In this document: positions 15,710-24,435 of the stretch, one piece after another
How the letters are laid out: each line of letters begins with the position of its first letter
Position numbering within the stretch: the first letter of the stretch is position 1
NCBI GenBank assembly: GCA_963752745.1
Contig: CAVWAK010000014.1
Span: 1 to 64,000, forward strand
Origin: Thiogranum sp963752745
Lineage (GTDB): Bacteria; Pseudomonadota; Gammaproteobacteria; DSM-19610
Reading direction: 5' to 3'
Length of the DNA stretch: 64,000 nt
The notes under the pieces: model-generated
Database searches by the model: none
Told to the model about the DNA's origin: nothing
Seen by the model: only the letters and a program-made list of their open reading frames with translations
Position numbers and translations under genes: made by a program

Positions 15710-15753
15710 GCGGGACGACCCGCGCGAGTTGATCCTGAGTGGGACGACCCATC
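15710..15753 (+). promoter_or_regulatory. guanidine-II (mini-ykkC) riboswitch
   Basis: Two small hairpins carry the diagnostic ACGR loop: GCGGG-ACGA-CCCGC (15710-15723) and TGGG-ACGA-CCCA (15740-15751), separated by 16 bases. Each stem closes on GGGACGACCC, matching the mini-ykkC consensus, whose two loops bind one guanidinium each and kiss. AGAGG at 15756-15760 directly after the second hairpin is the probable ribosome site under its control. It lies between the deiminase genes and the carboxylase gene and indicates that guanidine, not urea, is the substrate sensed. Confidence 0.88.
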
Positions 15754-15808
15754 AAGAGGTGTTGCACTGACGCCGGTCACACCAGGGGCGTCGGTCCAAT
15801 TGTCGCAT

Positions 15809-18800
15809 ATGTTCAAGAAAGTTCTGATTGCCAACCGCGGTGCAATAGCTTGCCGCATTATCCGCACACTCCGGCGGCTGGGTATCCGCTCGGTTGCTGT
15901 CTATTCCGAAGCTGATGCGCATTCGCTGCATGTCAGCCAGGCAGACGAGGCTGTTTGCATCGGTCCTGCGCCGGCCGCGGAAAGTTATCTGGATAGCAAA
16001 CGTATCCTTCAGGTCGCACTGGAGACCGGTGCTGGTGCGATTCATCCGGGTTACGGGTTCCTGAGTGAAAACGCCGAATTCGCTGAAGCCTGCGAGGCGC
16101 AGGGTGTGGTCTTTATCGGGCCGACCGGCCAGCAGATGCGTGATTTCGGTCTCAAGCACACGGCACGAAAACTGGCGCAGGAAAACAACGTGCCCTTGCT
16201 GCCGGGGACAGGCCTGCTTGATGATCTCGCGCATGCGCAAGCCGAGGCATTGCGTATTGGTTATCCGGTGATGCTCAAGAGCACCGCCGGCGGTGGCGGC
16301 ATTGGTATGCAGTTGTGCTGGGACGAGTCTCAGCTGGTAGATGCCTTCCATTCAGTGGAGCGACTGGCGCGAAGCAACTTCAGTCAGGGCGGTATCTTTC
16401 TCGAAAAGTATGTCGAGACTGCAAGGCATATCGAAGTACAAATCTTCGGTGACGGCGAAGGGCGGGTAGTGGCGCTCGGTGAACGCGATTGTTCGGTGCA
16501 GCGTCGTAACCAGAAAGTGATCGAAGAAACACCGGCGCCGGGTATCAGCGATGCCTTGCGCGAACAGTTGATGGCGGCGGCTGTAAGTCTGGGTGAGGCC
16601 GTTCGCTACCAGTCGGCAGGTACAGTTGAGTATGTCTATGATGTACAGACGCGTGCGTTTTATTTTCTGGAGGTGAATACACGTCTGCAGGTCGAGCACG
16701 GTGTCACTGAAGAAGTCACCGGTGTCGATCTGGTTGAGTGGATGGTGCGGTTGGCCGCTGGTGAGAAGGAATTTCTGGAACACTATCGGCACCAGCCGTC
16801 AGGCCACGCCATCCAGGTGCGCCTGTACGCCGAGGATCCCGGAAAGCAGTTCCAACCGGTGGCCGGCGTATTGACCGAGATGTGTTTCCCGGACGATGTG
16901 CGCGTTGATACCTGGGTAGAGCAGGGCAGTGAAGTGCCACCCTACTACGATCCCATGGTGGCGAAAATCATCGTGCATGAAAATGATCGTGCAGTGGCGC
17001 GCAGCAGGCTGTCAGCAGCGCTGGCAGAAACGTCATTGCACGGCATCGAGTCCAATCTGGCTTATTTGCAGCAGGTGCTCGACGACAAGGTATTTGTAAA
17101 CGGCGAACATTACACGCGTTACCTGGATCAATTTGAATATTCCGCGGTGACGATCGATGTCCTGTCGCCGGGCACACAGTCAATGGTGCAGGATTATCCC
17201 GGCCGTACCGGCTACTGGGATATTGGTGTACCGCCTTCAGGCCCGATGGATCACCTGTCGTTCCGGCTTGCTAACCGGATGGTGAATAATCCGGAAGGTA
17301 CCGCAGCACTTGAGCTGACTGTGACCGGGCCTACGCTGAAATTCAATACTGCCACAGTCATCGCTTTGACAGGAGCGAAGATGGGTGCGCTACTGGATGG
17401 CGACCCTGTTGATTACTGGAAGCCGGTATCTGTAAAGGCCGGCAGTACTTTGCGGATGCGCAATATAAGTGGCACTGGCAATCGTACTTATCTCGCGGTA
17501 AAGGGCGGCTTCGACGTGCCGGATTACATGGGCAGCAAAGCAACCTTTACACTCGGACAATTCGGTGGTCATGGTGGGCGGACCTTGCAGGTCGGTGATG
17601 TGCTGCGGCTTAACCAGCCGGCAGCAGACGCGAGTGACTGTCATGCACTACCGCCAGCCCTGATACCTGACTACACCAGGCACTGGGATATCAAGGTTCT
17701 GTACGGACCACATGGTGCGCCAGACTTTTTCACCACCACCGATATCGACACATTTTTCTCCACCGACTGGGAAGTTCACTACAATTCCAGCCGCACTGGC
17801 GTGCGACTGGTTGGCCCCAAGCCTGAATGGGCGCGTACTGATGGCGGAGAGGCGGGCCTGCATCCTTCCAATATTCATGACAACGCCTACGCAATCGGTT
17901 CGATCGATTTTACCGGTGATATGCCGGTTATTCTCGGCCCGGATGGTCCCAGCCTGGGCGGGTTTGTCTGTCCCGCCACCATTGTCCAGGCTGAGCTGTG
18001 GAAAACGGGACAATTGAAGCCTGGCGATACCATTCGTTTTCATTGCATTGATATTGACGAAGCCAATGCGCTGGAGCGGGCGCAGGATGCTGTTATTGAC
18101 CAGCTCGCCGGTGACTATCATCAATTACACACGCCGTTATCAGCCGGCAATTCAACGCAGGCAGTACTCGCACGAATTGATGCATCGGGTGAGCAGGAGA
18201 CGGTCTGTTATCGTCAGGCAGGCGATCGTAATTTGCTGATCGAATATGGTCCGCTGGTGCTGGATCTCAACCTGCGCTTTCGTGTTCATGCGCTCATGGA
18301 ATGGGTGTCGGCGCAGCACCTCGAAGGTATTCTCGATCTGACGCCGGGTATCCGTTCGTTGCAGGTTCATTTTGATAGCAGGGTCATTACCCAGCATGTG
18401 CTGCTGGAAAAATTGAAGGCAGCGGAAGCGCAGTTGCCAGCGGTGGAGGACATGGAAGTACCCAGCCGCATTGTTCACCTGCCGCTGTCCTGGGATGACC
18501 CGGCGACACAACTGGCAATTGATAAATATATGCAGTCAGTGCGCCCTGATGCGCCCTGGTGTCCGAGCAATATCGAGTTCATTCGTCGCATCAACGGGCT
18601 GGAGTCGATGGAAGCGGTTATGGATATTGTGTTTAACGCCAGTTACCTGGTGCTGGGACTCGGGGATGTGTACCTGGGTGCGCCGGTGGCAACGCCCATG
18701 GATCCACGCCACCGTCTGGTCACTACGAAATACAACCCGGCACGCACCTGGACGCCGGAAAACGCAGTTGGCATCGGTGGTGCCTATTTGTGTGTCTACG

Positions 18801-19435
18801 GTATGGAAGGGCCGGGTGGTTATCAGTTTGTCGGACGCACTGTGCAGATGTGGAACCGCTATAAACAGACTGCCGATTTTATTGAAGACAAGCAGTGGCT
18901 GTTGCGCTTCTTTGACCAGATCCGTTTTTACCCGGTGAGCAAAGAAGAGATTCTTGAGATGCGCAAGGACTTCGTGCAGGGTCGTCTCAAGCTGGATGTC
19001 GAAGAAACCGTGTTGAAGCTGCGTGACTACAATGAAGAGTTGTCAGTCAATGCTCAAAGCATAACCGCCTTCAAGGGTAAGCAGCAGGCTGCTTTCGATG
19101 CCGAACGGGAACGCTGGGAACAAAGCGGGCAGGCGCACTATGATGTCGAGCTGCCCGATGAAGCGGCCGGAGGTGATGCGCCCTTTGACGTGCCTGCCGG
19201 TTGTATTGCGATAGCTTCGTCGGTCACGGGGAGTGTCTGGGAAGTTCCCGTCAAAGTGGGAACCCGAATCAATATTGGTGACAAGCTGGTCGTTGTGGAG
19301 GCCATGAAAATGGAAATAGCCATTGAGGCTGACGAGCAGGGCACCGTTAGAGAAATTCTTTGCTCGCAAGGTTCGCCTGTCAAGGCCGGCCAGTCGCTGC
19401 TGATTGTTGAACTGGATAGCGATGCCCATGGATAA
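15809..19435 (+). CDS. guanidine (urea) carboxylase, biotin-dependent
   Basis: A 1208-residue multidomain carboxylase. Biotin carboxylase spans about residues 1-450 (KKVLIANRGAIACRIIRTL, ATP-grasp GGGGIGMQ, EMNTRLQVEHGVTE-type motif here EVNTRLQVEH). The carboxyltransferase half contains KipA/AHS2-like (about 460-780) and KipI/AHS1-like (about 790-1000) segments, and a biotinyl domain with VVEAMKMEI ends the protein. Enzymes of this build carboxylate urea or guanidine. The neighbouring DUF1989 genes and the guanidine-II riboswitch point to guanidine. ATG 15809 gives the usual N-terminus, yet the riboswitch ribosome site is 49 bases upstream; an in-frame CTG at 15767 is the only closer candidate. 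The stop overlaps allophanate hydrolase. Confidence 0.92.
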   Translation: MFKKVLIANRGAIACRIIRTLRRLGIRSVAVYSEADAHSLHVSQADEAVCIGPAPAAESYLDSKRILQVALETGAGAIHPGYGFLSENAEFAEACEAQGVVFIGPTGQQMRDFGLKHTARKLAQENNVPLLPGTGLLDDLAHAQAEALRIGYPVMLKSTAGGGGIGMQLCWDESQLVDAFHSVERLARSNFSQGGIFLEKYVETARHIEVQIFGDGEGRVVALGERDCSVQRRNQKVIEETPAPGISDALREQLMAAAVSLGEAVRYQSAGTVEYVYDVQTRAFYFLEVNTRLQVEHGVTEEVTGVDLVEWMVRLAAGEKEFLEHYRHQPSGHAIQVRLYAEDPGKQFQPVAGVLTEMCFPDDVRVDTWVEQGSEVPPYYDPMVAKIIVHENDRAVARSRLSAALAETSLHGIESNLAYLQQVLDDKVFVNGEHYTRYLDQFEYSAVTIDVLSPGTQSMVQDYPGRTGYWDIGVPPSGPMDHLSFRLANRMVNNPEGTAALELTVTGPTLKFNTATVIALTGAKMGALLDGDPVDYWKPVSVKAGSTLRMRNISGTGNRTYLAVKGGFDVPDYMGSKATFTLGQFGGHGGRTLQVGDVLRLNQPAADASDCHALPPALIPDYTRHWDIKVLYGPHGAPDFFTTTDIDTFFSTDWEVHYNSSRTGVRLVGPKPEWARTDGGEAGLHPSNIHDNAYAIGSIDFTGDMPVILGPDGPSLGGFVCPATIVQAELWKTGQLKPGDTIRFHCIDIDEANALERAQDAVIDQLAGDYHQLHTPLSAGNSTQAVLARIDASGEQETVCYRQAGDRNLLIEYGPLVLDLNLRFRVHALMEWVSAQHLEGILDLTPGIRSLQVHFDSRVITQHVLLEKLKAAEAQLPAVEDMEVPSRIVHLPLSWDDPATQLAIDKYMQSVRPDAPWCPSNIEFIRRINGLESMEAVMDIVFNASYLVLGLGDVYLGAPVATPMDPRHRLVTTKYNPARTWTPENAVGIGGAYLCVYGMEGPGGYQFVGRTVQMWNRYKQTADFIEDKQWLLRFFDQIRFYPVSKEEILEMRKDFVQGRLKLDVEETVLKLRDYNEELSVNAQSITAFKGKQQAAFDAERERWEQSGQAHYDVELPDEAAGGDAPFDVPAGCIAIASSVTGSVWEVPVKVGTRINIGDKLVVVEAMKMEIAIEADEQGTVREILCSQGSPVKAGQSLLIVELDSDAHG

Positions 19436-21227
19436 CTCGTCCATCAGCCTGGATATACAGGCGCTACAGGATAGCTATCGCAGCGGGAGTCTGAGGCCTG
19501 CTGAACTGTTGGCAATCATTCGACAGCGCATCGATGCTATGGGTGATAACCCGGTATGGATCGTCCGCCTGACGCCGGAGCAGCTACAGCCTTATATTGA
19601 TGCGCTGGACAACAAGGCTGTCGATGACTTGCCACTTTACGGAATACCGTTCGCAATCAAGGACAATATAGATTTGCAGGGGGTGCCGACAACCGCTGGC
19701 TGCCCGGACTACAGTTATACTCCGGTGGAGAGCGCGTTTGTTGTCCAGCAGCTTATTGATGCTGGTGCGATACCTGTCGGCAAAACCAACCTTGACCAGT
19801 TTGCAACTGGCCTTGTCGGTACGCGTTCACCGTACGGTGTCTGCCGGAACAGTTTTAACCCTGACTATATTTCCGGAGGGTCGAGTTCGGGTTCGGCCGT
19901 GTCGGTGGCAGCCGGCCTGGTAAGTTTTTCACTGGGCACAGATACTGCCGGTTCCGGCAGAGTGCCCGCGGCTTTCAACAACATAGTCGGCATGAAACCG
20001 ACGCGTGGGCTGTTAAGCGCGTCCGGTGTCGTACCAGCGTGTCGCTCGCTTGATTGCGTCTCAATTTTTGCGCTGAGTTGTGATGATGCCGCCCGCATTA
20101 AGCAGAGCTGCGAAACTTTCGATGCAGCGGATACCTACGCTCGGCCCGCACCAGTCGGTGCACTTCGCTTCAATGACAGTCAATTCCGTTTTGGCGTGCC
20201 ACAACGGGATCAGTTGCAGTTCTTCGGTAATGCTGACGCAGAGGCATTGTTTCAACAGGCCATCGATCGGTTGCAGTCACTGGGTGGCGAGCCAGTGACG
20301 CTGGATTTTGAACCATTTTTGTCAGCAGCACGCCTGCTGTATGAAGGGCCATGGGTTAGCGAACGTTACGCGGCTATTGAATCATTTATCGAAGCACAGC
20401 CCGATTCACTTTTCCCGGTAACCCGGCAGATTATCGAGGCGGGCAGGGACGCAGGTGCTGTTGAAGCATTCAAGGCACAGTACCGCCTGATGGCGTGTCG
20501 ACGTGCCTGCGAGCCGGCGTGGCAGTCGGTGGATGTCATGCTGACACCTACTGCGGGAACAATTTATCGCGTCGACGAGGTAAATGCCGACCCGGTGCAG
20601 TTGAACAGTAACCTGGGTTATTACACCAACTTCATGAACCTGCTCGACCTGAGTGCTATCGCTGTGCCGGCAGGCTTCCAGGCAAATGGTTTGCCGTTCG
20701 GTGTGACCCTGTTTGCGCCGGCGTTTGCCGATGATGCCTTGACAGCATTAGGCGACCGGTTGCATCGCAGTATCGACGTTACGGCGGGTGCCACCGGCTT
20801 ACCGCTTCCATCGCGTGAGGTGCCACGATCCCAAACAGCAGACACGGTCGAGATAGCTGTCTGTGGTGCCCACCTTTCCGGTTTGCCACTGAACCCGCAG
20901 TTGACCGAGCGCGGTGCCTGGTTGCTGGAAAGCACCAGAACGTCGCCACATTACCGTTTATATGCCTTGCCGGGGGGGCCGCCGTTCAGACCCGGACTGG
21001 TCCGCGATTTACAGAGTACAGCTATCGAGGTTGAGGTCTGGGCAATGCCGGCCGACCGGGTAGGAAGTTTTCTGCAACTTGTTCCCGCACCGCTGGGATT
21101 GGGCAAGCTCGAGCTGGAAGACGGGCGCTGGGTTAGTGGTTTTATTTGTGAACCCTGTGGTATCGAAGCGGCCGTAGATATCAGTGGGTTCGGCGGTTGG
21201 CGCGCCTATCTCGATAGCCTTGCATAA
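19422..21227 (+). CDS. atzF: allophanate hydrolase
   Basis: This enzyme hydrolyses allophanate to two ammonia and two CO2, the last step of the pathway. It is an amidase-signature enzyme with the Ser-cisSer-Lys triad visible: Lys in IPFAIKDNID (about residue 79), the Ser residues in SGGSSSGSAV and GTDTAGSGRVPAA. The C-terminal domain typical of AtzF follows from about residue 470 and ends in the VDISGFGGWRAYL motif. About 601 residues, as expected. Two starts, ATG 19422 and ATG 19428, both overlap the carboxylase stop at 19433-19435, so the two genes are translationally coupled. Confidence 0.93.
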   Translation: MPMDNSSISLDIQALQDSYRSGSLRPAELLAIIRQRIDAMGDNPVWIVRLTPEQLQPYIDALDNKAVDDLPLYGIPFAIKDNIDLQGVPTTAGCPDYSYTPVESAFVVQQLIDAGAIPVGKTNLDQFATGLVGTRSPYGVCRNSFNPDYISGGSSSGSAVSVAAGLVSFSLGTDTAGSGRVPAAFNNIVGMKPTRGLLSASGVVPACRSLDCVSIFALSCDDAARIKQSCETFDAADTYARPAPVGALRFNDSQFRFGVPQRDQLQFFGNADAEALFQQAIDRLQSLGGEPVTLDFEPFLSAARLLYEGPWVSERYAAIESFIEAQPDSLFPVTRQIIEAGRDAGAVEAFKAQYRLMACRRACEPAWQSVDVMLTPTAGTIYRVDEVNADPVQLNSNLGYYTNFMNLLDLSAIAVPAGFQANGLPFGVTLFAPAFADDALTALGDRLHRSIDVTAGATGLPLPSREVPRSQTADTVEIAVCGAHLSGLPLNPQLTERGAWLLESTRTSPHYRLYALPGGPPFRPGLVRDLQSTAIEVEVWAMPADRVGSFLQLVPAPLGLGKLELEDGRWVSGFICEPCGIEAAVDISGFGGWRAYLDSLA

Positions 21228-21251
21228 AAAGCCGGAGCATTTTGCTCCGGC
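21226..21251 (-). terminator. rho-independent terminator of the 22209-21298 genes
   Basis: Perfect stem GCCGGAGCA-TTT-TGCTCCGGC (21231-21251) followed on the - strand by five T (A run at 21226-21230). It terminates the leftward genes and, lacking a T run on the + strand, would serve atzF only weakly. Confidence 0.8.
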
Positions 21252-21297
21252 ACCCGGCATGGCTATCCTGTGTCTGTGCAAGCCGTGGAGGGTAACT

Positions 21298-21534
21298 TTA
21301 TGCCTGTTCGTCGAATAGTGAACCGATCATGGCGTCGTAGGCTTTGAGCACTTCGGTAGAAGCCTGCACCTGCAGCTCATCCTGTCTCAGGCCAACCATG
21401 GATTCCACCAGGCTGGTCGGGCTATCGCCTTCCATTTGTCCGGCGCTGGCAATATCTGCGGCGTGCTGGGCGGCGCTGGATATACCACGCTGGATGCCGA
21501 GTGCGGCCTGGGAAAAAACGCTGTCAATTTTCAT
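21298..21534 (-). CDS. small flagellar-rod-like protein, hypothetical
   Basis: A 78-residue protein whose N-terminus (SQAALGIQRGISSAAQHAADIA) and C-terminal helix (LVESMVGLRQDELQVQASTEVLKAYDAMIG) resemble the terminal helices of flagellar axial proteins such as FlgC or FlgE, where the two ends pair as a coiled coil. No hook or rod middle domain is present. Similar mini-proteins without flagellar genes around occur in gammaproteobacteria, with unknown role. It lies nine bases downstream of the SprA-related gene and just upstream of a terminator, so the two form an operon. Confidence 0.65.
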   Translation of the reverse strand: MKIDSVFSQAALGIQRGISSAAQHAADIASAGQMEGDSPTSLVESMVGLRQDELQVQASTEVLKAYDAMIGSLFDEQA

Positions 21535-21543
21535 AACATAACC

Positions 21544-22209
21544 CTAGGCGACGACGTCGAGTAATTCACCCACTGAAGCGGGTTGAGTTGGATTGGTATC
21601 AAAGCCACCGCGTGCCGATGATGTATCCGTTGCGGTGGATTCGTTGTCTTCCGGCTTCGCCAGTTCGGCGCGAGCTTCTGCTTCAAGCTGGCCAGCTTTG
21701 GCGGCAACCGCAAAATCCTGGCTGGAGGGTTGCGCGGGTGCCAGCGCGGCGGCGCGAATGGTTCGGGCTTTGGCAAGGGTGGCCTGCGGATCGCCGTCGA
21801 CTTTGGATACGTCGATGCTGACTTCCCCGCTTACCGCATAGTTTTTTCCGTCAGGACCTTTTTCGGTTTCGAAAGAGGCGCCACCACGTGCGAGGTGGCC
21901 GGCAGCGTTTTTGTGTGCTGCCTCGTGAGCGCGGACTTCCCGGTCGCGTGCCTGCAATTGTTCCACTTCGCGTTTTTCATCCGGGCTAAGCTCGGTCTCC
22001 TGGCCCGGATTTCTGCCAGCGGGAGCTTGTTGGTCAGCGGGTTTACGCTCGGCGACCTGTTCGGATTGCTGGCCGGTCTGTTTGCCGGCGGCTTCATCGT
22101 GATGGGGACGTTCAACGGGGCGCGTTGTCGTCTGCTCGGCCGGGCGCTGTGCCGGTCGATGTGGTGTGCCAGCAAAGGGGGCTGGCGGGAACTGTGCGTC
22201 TACGTTCAT
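21544..22209 (-). CDS. SprA-related putative metalloprotease (CJM1_0395 family)
   Basis: A 221-residue protein. The first 75 residues are Pro/Gln/Glu-rich and probably disordered. The conserved core starts at LSPDEKREVEQLQARDREVRAHEAAH and contains a metalloprotease-like HEAAH at about residue 94, then ASFETEKGPDGKNYAVSGEVSIDVS and a C-terminal KARTIRAAALAPAQPSSQD stretch. These phrases are characteristic of the SprA-related family, called putative metalloproteases because of HEXXH; activity is unproven. There is no signal peptide. It is co-transcribed with the small flagellar-rod-like gene downstream. Confidence 0.8.
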   Translation of the reverse strand: MNVDAQFPPAPFAGTPHRPAQRPAEQTTTRPVERPHHDEAAGKQTGQQSEQVAERKPADQQAPAGRNPGQETELSPDEKREVEQLQARDREVRAHEAAHKNAAGHLARGGASFETEKGPDGKNYAVSGEVSIDVSKVDGDPQATLAKARTIRAAALAPAQPSSQDFAVAAKAGQLEAEARAELAKPEDNESTATDTSSARGGFDTNPTQPASVGELLDVVA

Positions 22210-22414
22210 GGCATCTGGTCTCCAGGCCGTCCGCTAGCCAGTCACATGTCCCTCGCACACGTCAGCGGCAGTCGGGTTAAATACTTTAGTACAGTGAGGG
22301 GTTTTTCTTTCGCGAACAGGCGTTTGCAGCTATACTTGCGCGCCAGTTTCAGTCGATTGCTGCCTTTAAACCGCGCGATCCATCCCATAACTAGTTGAAT
22401 TCCGGAGGGTTCAG

Positions 22415-22894
22415 GTGAGCCACGAAGACAGAGTATTTTTCGGTAATTTTGTAGGCGTACTTGCGGTACTGGTAGTTATTGCCTTTATCTTCTTTTTCCT
22501 TGCCGACCTCGCCACCGATGGCCTCGATGAGACGCCGGAGTCGAATGCCCGTCAGCAGCTCAAAATAGAGGAAAATATCCGGCCCGTTGGCCAGGTGAAC
22601 GTTGGTTCGGTACCGGTCACCGCAGCCGCCCCGGCTGCTGCCGCTGGCCCGCGTTCGGGTGATGCCGTGTATAACGCCTCCTGTCTTGCCTGTCATAGTA
22701 CTGGTGCGGCCGGTGCACCCAAGTTGGGTGACGGTGCTGCCTGGGGACCGCGTGCTGCGAAGGGCATGGATGCACTGTTGTCAACCGCGATCAGCGGCAT
22801 TAATGCCATGCCACCCAAAGGGACTTGCGCTGCCTGTTCCGATGAAGAGCTGAAAGCAGCTATTGAGTATATGTTGTCTCAAAGCGGCCAGTAG
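22415..22894 (+). CDS. membrane-anchored cytochrome c5-type protein
   Basis: A 159-residue class I c-type cytochrome. GTG 22415 is the start, with GGAGG at 22403. A single membrane helix (about residues 10-31) serves as anchor, an Ala/Pro linker follows, then the haem site CLACH (90-94) and the axial Met in INAMPPKGTC. A second Cys pair, CAAC, lies near residue 138 as in cytochromes c5. It should carry electrons in the periplasm to a terminal oxidase or reductase. It is alone in its transcript and followed by a strong terminator. Confidence 0.9.
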   Translation: MSHEDRVFFGNFVGVLAVLVVIAFIFFFLADLATDGLDETPESNARQQLKIEENIRPVGQVNVGSVPVTAAAPAAAAGPRSGDAVYNASCLACHSTGAAGAPKLGDGAAWGPRAAKGMDALLSTAISGINAMPPKGTCAACSDEELKAAIEYMLSQSGQ

Positions 22895-22910
22895 CTTCTT
22901 AGATATGGTC

Positions 22911-22940
22911 AAAAAAGGCTGCTCAAGAGCAGCCTTTTTT
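22911..22940. terminator. bidirectional rho-independent terminator
   Basis: AAAAAA-GGCTGCTC-AA-GAGCAGCC-TTTTTT: a perfect stem with A and T runs on both sides, serving cytochrome c5 on the + strand and yjgR on the - strand. Confidence 0.93.
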
Positions 22941-22969
22941 GTGTCTGGTTCTATGTTTCCATAGCGTGA

Positions 22970-24424
22970 TTATTTCAGCAGGGAACCCAGTACTCCGCGC
23001 ACAACCTGCCGGCCGACAGAACTGCCAATGCTCCTGGCAACGCTTTTCATCATGGCTTCCCATACACTCTGTCTGCCACTGCTCTTCTTTGCCTTGCTGG
23101 CAGGCTCCTTCCGGGCAGATGTCTGCGCTGCCTCTGTGGCTTTTTCAGCGCGGGCAGACAGCATTTCATAGGCTGACTTGCGATCGACCCGGGTATCGTA
23201 GCGATCTCCCAGCGAGCTGTTGGCAATAATCTCTTTGCGTTCTGCCGCGCTGGCGGGACCCAGCCGTGAAGATGGTGGCCGGATCAGTGTGCGCTCGACA
23301 ACGCTGGGTGTCCCCTTGGCCATCAGTGTGGACACCAGTGCCTCGCCGACGCCGAGTTCCCGGATGGCTTCGGCCGCGCTGAAGTCCGGGTTGGCGCGAA
23401 AGGTGTCGGCGGCTGCTTTTACCGCCTTCTGATCACGCGGCGTGAACGCACGCAAGGCGTGCTGGACCCGATTACCCAACTGTCCAAGTACCTTGTCGGG
23501 AACATCGAGAGGGCTCTGCGTAATAAAATAGATGCCGACACCCTTGGAACGAATCAGGCGAACAACCTGTTCGACTTTTTCGACCAGGGCCTTTGGCGCG
23601 CCATCAAAAAGCAGGTGTGCTTCATCAAAGAAAAATACAATACGCGGCTTGTCCGGGTCTCCGATCTCCGGAAGTTCCTCAAACAGCTCGGACATCAGCC
23701 ATAGCAGAAAGGTCGCGTAGAGACGTGGTTGCTGCATCAACTGGTCAGCAGCAAGAATATTTATCATGCCCCGACCATCTGCCGCGGTGCGGATAAAGTC
23801 GTGGATGTCCAGCGCCGGCTCACCAAGGAACTGTTTACCACCCTGTTCTTCGAGAACCAGCAGACGACGTTGAATGGCTCCGACTGATGCCTTTGATATA
23901 TTGCCGTACTCGATGGAAATTTCCTTCGAGTTCTCGCCGACAAAATTCAGCATGGCACGCAGATCCTTCAGATCCAGCAGCAGCATGCCTTCGTCGTCCG
24001 CGAGCCGGAAGGTGACGTACAGCACGCCTTCCTGTGTGTCATTGAGGTCAAGCATGCGCGCCAGCAGAAGCGGACCCATTTCGGAAACCGTGGTACGCAG
24101 CCGGTGCCCTTTCTTGCCATACAGGTCCCAGAAAGTCACCGGGTACGACTGCAATGAGTAATCGTCGAGACCAATTTCCGCGGCCCTTTTTGTCAACCCG
24201 GGCTTCTCGACACCGGCCATTGCGATACCGGAAAGGTCACCTTTTACATCTGCCATGAATACCGGAACACCACGGTCAGAAAAAGCTTCGGCGAGGATCT
24301 GCAGGGAAACGGTTTTTCCGGTACCGGTTGCGCCAGCAATCAGGCCATGGCGGTTCGCCATTTTGGGTCGAAGATATACCGGGCGTTTGCCTTTGCCGAG
24401 ATAGAGTCCTGGGTCGTTTTCCAT
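22970..24424 (-). CDS. yjgR: HerA-like ATPase YjgR (DUF853)
   Basis: A 484-residue HerA/FtsK-like ATPase of the YjgR family. Walker A is GATGTGKT, preceded by the typical PKMANRHGLIA; Walker B is RIVFFFDEAHLLF; an arginine-containing RVQHALRAFTPRDQKAVKAA follows. The C-terminal tail (SVWEAMMKSVARSIGSSVGRQVVRGVLGSLL) matches the family's conserved end, shown here as a description of the hydrophobic glycine-rich tail. Start ATG 24424 (MENDPGLYLGKGKRP) is chosen because the upstream in-frame sequence belongs to YidB and is joined only by an apparent one-base insertion at 24475. The cellular role is unknown; a DNA-translocase function is inferred from the fold. Confidence 0.85.
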   Translation of the reverse strand: MENDPGLYLGKGKRPVYLRPKMANRHGLIAGATGTGKTVSLQILAEAFSDRGVPVFMADVKGDLSGIAMAGVEKPGLTKRAAEIGLDDYSLQSYPVTFWDLYGKKGHRLRTTVSEMGPLLLARMLDLNDTQEGVLYVTFRLADDEGMLLLDLKDLRAMLNFVGENSKEISIEYGNISKASVGAIQRRLLVLEEQGGKQFLGEPALDIHDFIRTAADGRGMINILAADQLMQQPRLYATFLLWLMSELFEELPEIGDPDKPRIVFFFDEAHLLFDGAPKALVEKVEQVVRLIRSKGVGIYFITQSPLDVPDKVLGQLGNRVQHALRAFTPRDQKAVKAAADTFRANPDFSAAEAIRELGVGEALVSTLMAKGTPSVVERTLIRPPSSRLGPASAAERKEIIANSSLGDRYDTRVDRKSAYEMLSARAEKATEAAQTSARKEPASKAKKSSGRQSVWEAMMKSVARSIGSSVGRQVVRGVLGSLLK

Positions 24425-24435
24425 TCGATGCGCTC

